From the NCBI GenBank assembly GCA_902478945.1, contig CABSMX010000065.1, positions 1 to 11,960 on the forward strand: DNA of 11,960 nucleotides, written 5' to 3'. Made by a program: the position numbers and the translations under genes. Positions 6,288-11,960 of this stretch are shown piece by piece. Every line of letters starts with the position of its first letter. Positions within the stretch are counted from its first letter, which is position 1. This stretch comes from an uncultured Collinsella sp. Its GTDB lineage: Bacteria; Actinomycetota; Coriobacteriia; Coriobacteriales; Coriobacteriaceae. The notes beneath the pieces were generated by a model, which did no database searches, had not been told where the DNA came from, and saw nothing but the letters and a program-made list of their open reading frames with translations.

Positions 6288-6509
6288 CTACGCGGCGGTC
6301 ACGGACAGGGCGTGGAACTTCTCGCCCGCGGCCTCGACGGCGGCGGCGAGCTGCTCGGCAGTCACAGTGTCGGCGCACTCTACCTGGACGGTCTGGGTCT
6401 CGTGGTCGGCGTCGGCGTCGGTCACGCCGGCAACGTTGAGCAGTGCCGTCTCGACGGTGGCGTCGCAGTGACCGCACATAAGGCCGGAAGTCTTGATTGT
6501 GTAACGCAT
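6288..6509 (-). CDS. copZ: Copper chaperone, single HMA domain
   Basis: The 73-aa product is one heavy-metal-associated domain of the CopZ/Atx1 type, a small cytosolic carrier that binds Cu(I) and hands it to the ATPase CopA or to CsoR. The metal site is GLMCGHC with Cys12 and Cys15, in the loop after the first strand. A His between the cysteines is also found in other copper chaperones. The rest shows the expected strand-helix-strand pattern (DATVETALLNVAGV, QTVQVEC, then EQLAAAVEAAG). The start at 6509 is set by GAGAGGA six bases upstream and gives a normal-length protein; the longer open frame from 6620 would add 37 unrelated residues read from a hairpin repeat. It lies 147 bases downstream of copA and before csoR, in the same direction, with hairpin repeats in both gaps. 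Confidence 0.9.
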   Translation of the reverse strand: MRYTIKTSGLMCGHCDATVETALLNVAGVTDADADHETQTVQVECADTVTAEQLAAAVEAAGEKFHALSVTAA

Positions 6510-6538
6510 GGGTATTCCTCTCTGTTGTGTCGGCTTTC

Positions 6539-6624
6539 CCAGGCACCCGATCTTGACCTTCAAGCCGTCGCTCGCGTACCAAAGTACGCGTCGCTCCTCT
6601 TTCAGGTCAATCTCGGGCACCTGG
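6539..6624. repeat. Long imperfect hairpin between copA and copZ
   Basis: Bases 6539-6559 pair with 6604-6624 as 5, 5 and 7 bp blocks separated by two-base mismatches. The loop carries a second perfect hairpin, CGCGTAC/GTACGCG (6573-6579 with 6584-6590). It starts about 32 bases after the copA stop on the - strand. No T run follows. It may weaken read-through into copZ or protect the copA mRNA end. Confidence 0.7.
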
Positions 6625-6656
6625 AAAACCCGTTCTAAATGGACGTAATGGTGAGC

Positions 6657-8999
6657 CTATTTTGCCACTTTCGGCTTAAAAGTTCGCAGGCGCAGGGCAT
6701 TGCTTACGACGCAGACACTCGACAGGCTCATGGCCGCGGCGCCAAACATCGGCGAGAGTTGCCAACCGGTGAGGGGGAAGAACACGCCCGCGGCGAGCGG
6801 AATGCCGATGCCGTTGTAGAACAGCGCCCAGAACAGGTCCTGCTTGATGTTGCGAATCGTGGCGCGCGAAAGCTCGATGGCGCGGGCGACGTCCATGAGG
6901 TCGCTGCGCATGAGTACCACATCTGCCCCCTCCTTGGCGATGTCGGCGCCGGTGCCGATAGCAAGGCCTACGTCGGCGCGCGCCAGGGCGGGGGAGTCGT
7001 TGATGCCGTCGCCCACCATGGCGACCTTGCCGCCCGCATCCTGCAGGTTGCGCACGTGGCGTTCCTTGTCGGCAGGCAGGACGTCGGCGATAACCTGTTC
7101 GCTGCTCAGTCCCACGCGGCGGGCGATGGCCTCGGCCGTCACGCGGTTGTCGCCGGTGAGCATGCGCACATCGACGCCGAGCTTGCGGAGCGCGGTGATG
7201 GCCTCGGCGCTCGTCTCTTTGACCTCGTCAGCCACGGCGATGGTACCGACAAGCTCGCTGTTCTTGGCAAAGAACAGCGGTGTCTTGCCTTCGGCGGCGA
7301 GCTGTTCGGCAAGGCCCGCGGGCATGGTAACGCCCAGCTCGTCCATCAGGCGCACGTTGCCGGCGGCGATGACATTCTGCCCCTCGCGCGCCGTAACGCC
7401 ACGACCGGGCACGGCGGCAAAGTCCTCGACCATGCGCGCGACAATTCCGCGCGCCTCGCACTCGGCCATAATCGCCTCGGCCAGCGGGTGCTCGCTTGAG
7501 CGCTCCAGCGCAGCGGCCAGCTTGAGCAGTGCCTTTTCGCTCATGGCGGGCGAGCCGTCAGTGCGCGTGGCTACCACGATATCGGTCACGGCAGGCTTGC
7601 CGCGGGTGACCGTGCCCGTCTTATCGAGCACCACCGTGCCCACGCTGCGCAGATTCTCCAGCGCTTCGGCGCTCTTGAACAGAATGCCCATCTCGGCGCC
7701 CTTGCCGGTGCCTACCATAATGGCGACGGGCGTGGCCAGGCCCAACGCGCACGGACAACTGATCACCAGCACGGCCACGGCGGAGGTGAGTGCCTCGTTT
7801 ATGCTGCCGGTCAGTGCCATCCATACCGCAAAGGTCGCGGCCGAGATCACGAACACCACGGGCACGAACACACCGGCGACCTTATCGGCCATGCGGGCAA
7901 TAGGCGCCTTGGTGGCGTTGGCGTCCTCGACGAGCTGGATGATCTTGGCAAGCGACGTGTCGGCGCCCACGCGTGTGGCACGGAAGGTAAACGATCCGGT
8001 GCGGTTGACCGTGGCGGCGTTGACGGTGTCACCGACGGCCTTTTCCACGGGGATGGACTCGCCGGTGAGCGCACTCTCGTCCACGGCCGAGCTGCCCTCG
8101 AGCACCACGCCATCGACGGGGATGGACTCGCCGGGGCGCACGCGCAGGACCTGGCCAGGAAGGATGCTGTCGACGTCGACGGTGGTCTCGCTGCCGTCCT
8201 CTGCCACGACGGTCGCGGTCTTGGGTGCCAGGTCGATGAGCGCCTCGATGGCGCCGCCAGTTTTGGACTTGCTGCGCGTCTCAAGGTATTTGCCCACGGT
8301 GACCAGAGACAGGATCGTGCCGGCGCTCTCAAAATAGAGATTGTCCATGCCTGTCATCATGGCTTCGTGGACCTGACCCGCGGCCAGCTGGTCGGCCATG
8401 ATGAACATGGCGTAGATCGACCAGGCGATGGAGGCGGTGGCGCCCACGGCAATAAGGGCGTCCATGGTGGGCGCGCCGTGCGCGAGCGATTTAAACCCAT
8501 TGATAAAGTACGCGTCGTTGACATAGACGATGGGGATGAGCAGGACGAGCTCGGTGAGGGCGAGCGTCATGCTGTGGGTATGGTCGGTGAAAATGCCGGG
8601 CAGCGGCCAACCAAGCATGTGTCCCATGCCTATGTAGAACAGTGGGACGAGGAAAACGATCGAGATGATGAGGCGGGCGCGCATGGCAGAGGCGGCGGCC
8701 TCCAATTTTTTGGTGGGAGACTCCATGTGGGCGGCGCCGGACCTGGCTTGCGTGCTGCCGTTTGAGCCGGCGGCACCGGTGCTCGCATCGACGGGTGAGG
8801 CTGAGTAACCCGCGCGGTCGACGGCGGTGCAGATATCGTCGGGGGAGACCTGCGCTGGGTCGTAGTCGACCATCATGGAACCGGCGAGTAGGTTGACCGC
8901 TACGTTCTCGACGCCGTCGAGCTTGCTCACGGCACGGTCTACGTGCGCCTGGCAGGCGGCGCATGTCATGCCGCCCACATCGAACTTATCTTGAGCCAT
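6657..8999 (-). CDS. copA: Cu(I)-exporting P1B-type ATPase
   Basis: This 780-aa membrane pump uses ATP to export Cu(I). Domains in order: an N-terminal HMA domain (residues 1-68) with GMTCAAC (Cys13, Cys16); a Gly/Ser/Ala-rich linker (about 69-100); membrane helices with an actuator domain carrying LTGES (311-315); the transport site CPC (415-417); the phosphorylation motif DKTGT (459-463); the HP dipeptide of the nucleotide domain (504-505); TGDN (about 615-618); and GDGIND (663-668). Tyr728-Asn729 near the seventh helix and MSLSS (757-761) with Asn767 in the eighth are signatures of the Cu(I)/Ag(I) subgroup. Length is normal and nothing is missing. ATG at 8999 follows AAAGGAGAA. It leads the copA-copZ-csoR group, and its promoter carries a CsoR-type operator. 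Ag(I) is a possible additional substrate. Confidence 0.95.
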   Translation of the reverse strand: MAQDKFDVGGMTCAACQAHVDRAVSKLDGVENVAVNLLAGSMMVDYDPAQVSPDDICTAVDRAGYSASPVDASTGAAGSNGSTQARSGAAHMESPTKKLEAAASAMRARLIISIVFLVPLFYIGMGHMLGWPLPGIFTDHTHSMTLALTELVLLIPIVYVNDAYFINGFKSLAHGAPTMDALIAVGATASIAWSIYAMFIMADQLAAGQVHEAMMTGMDNLYFESAGTILSLVTVGKYLETRSKSKTGGAIEALIDLAPKTATVVAEDGSETTVDVDSILPGQVLRVRPGESIPVDGVVLEGSSAVDESALTGESIPVEKAVGDTVNAATVNRTGSFTFRATRVGADTSLAKIIQLVEDANATKAPIARMADKVAGVFVPVVFVISAATFAVWMALTGSINEALTSAVAVLVISCPCALGLATPVAIMVGTGKGAEMGILFKSAEALENLRSVGTVVLDKTGTVTRGKPAVTDIVVATRTDGSPAMSEKALLKLAAALERSSEHPLAEAIMAECEARGIVARMVEDFAAVPGRGVTAREGQNVIAAGNVRLMDELGVTMPAGLAEQLAAEGKTPLFFAKNSELVGTIAVADEVKETSAEAITALRKLGVDVRMLTGDNRVTAEAIARRVGLSSEQVIADVLPADKERHVRNLQDAGGKVAMVGDGINDSPALARADVGLAIGTGADIAKEGADVVLMRSDLMDVARAIELSRATIRNIKQDLFWALFYNGIGIPLAAGVFFPLTGWQLSPMFGAAAMSLSSVCVVSNALRLRTFKPKVAK

Positions 9000-9046
9000 G
9001 GCTTCTCCTTTCCGTGGTTCGGTGTTGGAATTGTTAACCTGCCGAT

Positions 9047-9077
9047 ACTATACACCCATACCCCCTGGGGGTGTCCA
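9047..9077 (-). promoter_or_regulatory. copA promoter with CsoR-type operator
   Basis: Read on the - strand, TGGACA (9077-9072) and TATAGT (9052-9047) make a candidate -35/-10 pair with a 19-base spacer. Between them lies ACCCCCTGGGGGT (9060-9072), a perfect G/C-run palindrome around one central base, as in known CsoR operators. A repressor bound there would cover the promoter. The site is about 60 bases upstream of the copA start. The spacer is longer than the usual 17, which also resembles MerR/CueR-type promoters, but no MerR-family gene is in the window while csoR is. Confidence 0.75.
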
Positions 9078-9103
9078 GTACAGAAAGAAATGCATGACAT
9101 TTC

Positions 9104-9118
9104 GTTACAGATGAGGAT
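9104..9118. repeat. Lone, diverged half-site of the palindrome repeat
   Basis: GTTACAGATGAGGAT matches the right arm consensus GTTACAGATCGAGAC at 12 of 15 positions. No left arm is found at the expected distance (about 9062). It sits 34 bases before array C and may be the remains of a fifth unit cut off next to the copA promoter. Confidence 0.5.
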
Positions 9119-9151
9119 AGTTGGTTGGCCGATGGACCGTCCCAACCAATC

Positions 9152-9449
9152 ATCTCAATCTGTAACGTCTGGACCGGTTTTTGAACCATAGCTGTTACAG
9201 ATTTAGACAAACATTTCAGCCGAAAACTAACGTCTCGATCTGTAACAACTAGACCACGTTTTAACGAGTATTTGTTACAGATCAAGACAAACAGTTGGCA
9301 GGAAACTTAATGTCTCAATCTGTAACATCTGGCGGGAAATATGACCTCTAACTGTTACAGATCAAGACATAGAAATCGGCCGAAAACTAACATCTCGATC
9401 TGTAACATCTAGACCGGTTTTTTGGGTTCTAACTGTTACAGATTGAGAC
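9152..9449. repeat. Palindrome array C: four 57-58 bp units, exact 80-bp period
   Basis: Units are at 9152-9208, 9232-9288, 9312-9368 and 9392-9449; start-to-start distances are exactly 80 bases. Arms match arrays A and B. The fourth centre is 28 bases rather than 27. Spacers 1 and 3 (9209-9231 and 9369-9391) share the end CCGAAAACTAAC, so at least parts of this array arose by local duplication. In the fourth unit the inner pairing TAGACC/GGTTCTA extends the stem beyond the arms. The array begins 43 bases downstream of the kinase stop (- strand) and lies upstream of the copA promoter. The remaining bases 9450-9491 hold only a weak hairpin (9454-9472). Confidence 0.93.
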
Positions 9450-9491
9450 AATTGACGGGGCGGGATCCCGTCACGGCAAGGCGCCCGCTCC

Positions 9492-11576
9492 CTAGATGCA
9501 GAATCCGGGGATCACGCAGGTTCGCTTGTTTGGCTTTTCCGCAGGCGTTGCGTACGTAAAGACGTTGCCGTCGTGTCCCACGCGATTCATATAGAGTGTG
9601 CCTTCGCTCTCCGATGTGTCAGGACTCGCCGTTCGTTCCCACCAACAGGTGTCCTTGCCCTTCCACTGGCGAACCAACGTTTCGTTCGTGGTATACGGAC
9701 TTACCTTGAGCTCGCGGAAGAGTTGGTACTCTTTGCCCTCGCCGTTATAGATGTCGGCCAGGTAGTGAAAGCCCTCGGCAAATGACTCGGGCGGCTGCAC
9801 TCCGCACAGCTCGACCATGGCGGGCAGCCAAAGGGTCGCGGGCAGCTCGCTCAGACACGATGCGCTTCTGGCGGCGCCAACGTTATTCGAGATCTTTTTG
9901 ACAGATTTGATGAGTGCGCGCAACTCGTTGGGCAGCAGCTTAAGGCCGTCGCCGTCGAGCCATTCCCGCAGCTCGCAATCTGCCCAGCCGGCGCTCGGCG
10001 GTTGGGCCGCAGCATCGCGCTCGGCAATACCGGCGTCGAACATAAACGTTAACCCTGCCTTGCCCGTCCCGTCCAGCAGCTCGTCGTGGCGGATGCCCAC
10101 GAGCTGCGCGCCGACGTGCAGCCCATTGGTGAGCTTCACGCGCTTAGTGCATGGATAGGGGATATGCCCGTTGTCATCGAGCAGATGATAGCGCTTGGCA
10201 ATCTCGCGTGCCTCGCTACGGGTCTCGGCGGTCTTAATCTTGAGCGAAATCTCCTGCAGCTGATCCCAGGTGTAGTCGTCAAGTGAACCGCGGATGCCGT
10301 CCAGGTAGTCGGGGATACCAAAGCCATGGGTTGCCGCCCCGATAACGCCGAGCCCCGCAACGGCCGCGACAACGCCACCGATAATAAAGCGGCGGCGGGT
10401 CATGGCATCGTGCCGGGCCTGCTCCAAGATCTCTCGTGCGCGCTCGCCGGCGACGTCGACCTTAAGGTGCGTGCCAGAATCGATATCAATCGCGGCCTCG
10501 TCTCCTGCGCCTTCGCGGCCCTCGGATTCGGCATCGGTGAGGAATGCCGAGAGCACCTCGAGCATCTGCTGTTCGGTGGGACGATCGCACTGCTCGACCG
10601 AGATGCCTTTCATGATGATTTGGACGAGCTTCTCGTCGTCACTGCATCGCGGCTCGAGCGGTGTCGGCTTGGTCTTGGTCTTTATGAGGTAGAACGAGCC
10701 GGTTGCCGCGGCGCCCGTCGACTCCACATCGAACGGCTTGCGACCGCTGTAGAGCTGGTACAGAATGCTCGAAAGCGCATAGACGTCGACCGCGGGCGAG
10801 CGGCGAAGGGCCGCGATGCCTTCGATATCCTGCGTGAGCATCTCGGGCGCGGCGTATGCGGGCGTGGCAAAGCGCCAGATGTCGGCACGTCGGGTGATCG
10901 TGTCGTCGCCGAGGGCCATGGTCGCGGAGCCCATGTCGATGAGGCAGGGGTCAAAGGAGCAATCGGCAATCTGTTGCTCGAGCGTTCGGCTGGTGGTACG
11001 GAACATGATATTGGTGGGCGACAGGTCGCGATGGACGACCGGATTCACGAGCCCCTGGGTCATCAGGAGTGCGCGAAGCACGGCGTTTCCAACGGCGGCC
11101 ACCATCTGGGTGGTTAGCCCGCCCGAGACATCGTGCGGAAGCAAGGGCAGCGCCTGCTTGAGCGAGGTGCCCTCGACCCATTCCATGAGGATGAGTGGGT
11201 CGTCCTCGCAAGAACCGTAGCCATAGACACGCGGAAATCCGCGAAGGTGTGAGACGGTGCACAGATGACGGTACTCCTCGAACAGCGCGGCGGTGTTGGC
11301 CAGATGCGCGGCCGATTGCTCGGCGGAGCGGTCGGGGGCTTGGCCGGAAAGGATGGCGTTGTCCTTGAGTAGCTTGACGGCAAAGACCTCGCCGCTCGTG
11401 TTGGTCGCGCGCAGCACGTGCCCGATGTTGCCGTTGTCGCGGTGGGTCGTCTGGAGAATAAGCGTCATAAACCGACGTTTGGCGTCGTCCTCGGCGCTGG
11501 GGTCGACCGCCACGGCGGTGTCGAACGTGTCAAGACGGATGAGTTTGTCGCCATAGGCGCTGTCGGTAGTATCCAT
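9492..11576 (-). CDS. Transmembrane Ser/Thr protein kinase with C-terminal DUF6273-like domain, 694 aa
   Basis: The N-terminal half is a Hanks-type kinase in the cytosol: a loop rich in Gly and Asn (DNGNIGHV, 47-54), the ATP lysine Lys68 (VFAVKLL), a helix-C Glu near 100-101, catalytic HRDLSPTN (182-189), DMG (214-216) in place of the usual DFG, and APE (243-245). All catalytic residues are present, so activity is likely. A linker of acidic residues leads to RRRF and a hydrophobic segment (about 394-416) that would cross the membrane once. The outer domain (about 420-694) has WADCELREWL, then CWWERTASP and a C-terminal VIPGFCI, which resemble DUF6273, a domain of unknown function often found in gut bacteria. 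ATG at 11576 follows AAAGGA. The FHA gene just upstream is a likely phospho-peptide-binding partner. What the outer domain senses, and the kinase targets, are unknown. Confidence 0.88.
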   Translation of the reverse strand: MDTTDSAYGDKLIRLDTFDTAVAVDPSAEDDAKRRFMTLILQTTHRDNGNIGHVLRATNTSGEVFAVKLLKDNAILSGQAPDRSAEQSAAHLANTAALFEEYRHLCTVSHLRGFPRVYGYGSCEDDPLILMEWVEGTSLKQALPLLPHDVSGGLTTQMVAAVGNAVLRALLMTQGLVNPVVHRDLSPTNIMFRTTSRTLEQQIADCSFDPCLIDMGSATMALGDDTITRRADIWRFATPAYAAPEMLTQDIEGIAALRRSPAVDVYALSSILYQLYSGRKPFDVESTGAAATGSFYLIKTKTKPTPLEPRCSDDEKLVQIIMKGISVEQCDRPTEQQMLEVLSAFLTDAESEGREGAGDEAAIDIDSGTHLKVDVAGERAREILEQARHDAMTRRRFIIGGVVAAVAGLGVIGAATHGFGIPDYLDGIRGSLDDYTWDQLQEISLKIKTAETRSEAREIAKRYHLLDDNGHIPYPCTKRVKLTNGLHVGAQLVGIRHDELLDGTGKAGLTFMFDAGIAERDAAAQPPSAGWADCELREWLDGDGLKLLPNELRALIKSVKKISNNVGAARSASCLSELPATLWLPAMVELCGVQPPESFAEGFHYLADIYNGEGKEYQLFRELKVSPYTTNETLVRQWKGKDTCWWERTASPDTSESEGTLYMNRVGHDGNVFTYATPAEKPNKRTCVIPGFCI

Positions 11577-11611
11577 GGCGTTCCTTTGTCTGGCATGGGT
11601 TGTCGCACGTG

Positions 11612-11666
11612 TGCGTGAACAGTGCGGTTATCGGTAAAGTACCATAATAGCCGCACTGCTCACGTA
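11612..11666. promoter_or_regulatory. Long imperfect palindrome upstream of the kinase gene
   Basis: CGTGAACAGTGCGG with its partner CCGCACTGCTCACG (11614-11627 with 11651-11664) gives 13 of 14 pairs, and two or three more follow inward with one wobble. The 17-base loop holds a small GGTA/TACC hairpin (11633-11643). It lies 36 bases before the kinase start codon. It could be an operator, an mRNA leader structure, or another repeat of the kind found after genes here. Confidence 0.6.
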
Positions 11667-11707
11667 TGCCGCTGAGTATTGTCGTTTACGACGTAGAAGG
11701 TAGCAGA

Positions 11708-11734
11708 CGAAAGACGGGCGATGACCGTCTTTCG
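11708..11734 (-). terminator. Hairpin after the FHA gene
   Basis: Perfect 10-bp stem CGAAAGACGG (11708-11717) with CCGTCTTTCG (11725-11734) and a 7-base loop, 14 bases after the FHA gene stop on the - strand. The downstream tract is only weakly T-rich (TCTGCTACCTTCT), so termination strength is uncertain. Confidence 0.5.
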
Positions 11735-11747
11735 ATCACCGCCCGCG

Positions 11748-11924
11748 CTAGTCCACAATAACGAGAAACGTTGTATAGAGACCCAAGTGAAGTCTGTCGC
11801 TGTTTTCGATTTCCACCGGGGGATAGACTTTGCCGGGCTCTCGTTGGTCGCGGGGCGGCTCGATTACGATATCGCCGTCGCCTGCGCCCGATTCGAGCAC
11901 CGTGCCGTTGGTCGATCCAAGGCC
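11748..11924 (-). CDS. FHA-domain protein, C-terminal end (5' part cut off by contig end)
   Basis: Fifty-eight codons remain before the TAG stop at 11748-11750. The first genomic residues are GLGSTNGTVLE, the core of forkhead-associated domains, in which the Ser and Asn of STNG contact the phosphothreonine peptide. The rest (DGDIVIEPP, then SDRLHLGLYTTFLVIV) fits the last strands of the FHA sandwich, and the gene ends right after the domain. A C-terminal FHA domain next to a Ser/Thr kinase in the same direction is a common arrangement and suggests that the protein is a substrate or binding partner of that kinase. The open frame continues to 11942 and would begin MCIRDR, but those residues are translated from adapter sequence and must be ignored. 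What precedes the FHA domain is unknown. Confidence 0.75.
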   Translation of the reverse strand, partial: GLGSTNGTVLESGAGDGDIVIEPPRDQREPGKVYPPVEIENSDRLHLGLYTTFLVIVD

Positions 11925-11925
11925 C

Positions 11926-11960
11926 CTGTCTCTTATACACATCTGACGCTGTCGACGACT
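11926..11960. other. Nextera/Tn5 adapter sequence at contig end (not genomic)
   Basis: Bases 11926-11944 match CTGTCTCTTATACACATCT, the 19-bp Tn5 mosaic end used in Nextera libraries, exactly. Bases 11945-11958 match the following read-1 adapter stretch with one mismatch (GACGCTGTCGACGA instead of GACGCTGCCGACGA). It marks where the real contig stops, at about 11925. Confidence 0.96.

Noticed and set aside
6510..6620. Longer copZ starting at 6620
   Set aside because: The extra 37 residues come from the hairpin repeat and do not belong to an HMA domain; a good ribosome binding site precedes ATG 6509.
6844..8337. 497-aa open frame on the + strand opposite copA
   Set aside because: It is Ser/Ala/Thr-rich and has no recognisable domain; copA on the other strand carries every catalytic motif.
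1943..9449. Insertion sequences or an integrative element
   Set aside because: No transposase, integrase or recombinase gene is in the window, and the palindromes lack target-site duplications that I can see.
10326..11117. 263-aa open frame on the + strand opposite the kinase
   Set aside because: It is a shadow of the kinase domain with no ribosome binding site or family match.
11925..11942. ATG start for the FHA protein (MCIRDR)
   Set aside because: These codons are adapter sequence, not genomic DNA.

Overview
The window looks like the end of a contig from a high-GC Gram-positive bacterium, most likely a gut member of the Coriobacteriia (Collinsella-like). That placement is an inference. 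It rests on GC-rich coding sequence, AGGAGG-type ribosome binding sites, a CsoR-regulated copper operon, a kinase fused to a DUF6273-like domain, and many small palindromic repeats between genes. The last 35 bases (11926-11960) are not genomic: they match the Nextera/Tn5 sequencing adapter.

Layout. (1) 1-855, +: the C-terminal part of an NADPH-dependent glutamate synthase small subunit (gltD), then a Rho-independent terminator. (2) 1200-1907, +: an unrecognised 235-aa protein. (3) 1943-3644: a gene for an AbiEi/DUF559-like protein with a PD-(D/E)XK-type nuclease motif, flanked by two arrays (A and B) of four 57-bp palindromes each. (4) 3796-5166, +: a metal-dependent amidohydrolase, ending at a bidirectional terminator. 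(5) 5733-5260, -: a small membrane protein with a C-terminal zinc ribbon. (6) 8999-5880, -: a copper-resistance operon, copA-copZ-csoR, with a CsoR-type operator in the copA promoter. (7) 9152-9449: a third four-unit palindrome array (C). (8) 11576-9492, -: a transmembrane Ser/Thr protein kinase with an extracytoplasmic DUF6273-like domain, preceded by the 3' end of an FHA-domain gene, a usual kinase partner.

The copper genes form one functional unit: CsoR senses Cu(I) and releases the copA promoter, CopZ carries Cu(I) in the cytosol, and CopA pumps it out. The FHA protein and kinase probably form a phospho-signalling pair.

The most unusual content is non-coding. Twelve copies of a 57-bp palindrome (one is 58 bp) occur as three arrays of exactly four, with an 80-81 bp period. 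Their arms match GTCTYRATCTGTAAC, and the stem appears to continue past a conserved two-base internal mismatch. Arrays A and B share a 218-bp tract at a constant 1484-bp offset, so the DUF559-like gene sits in a direct-repeat cassette. An ideal Shine-Dalgarno sequence and an 8-codon ORF end inside the last palindrome of array A, in frame with the downstream gene. Other hairpin families lie just after the stop codons of gltD, copA, copZ and csoR, so almost every gene here ends in a structured element.
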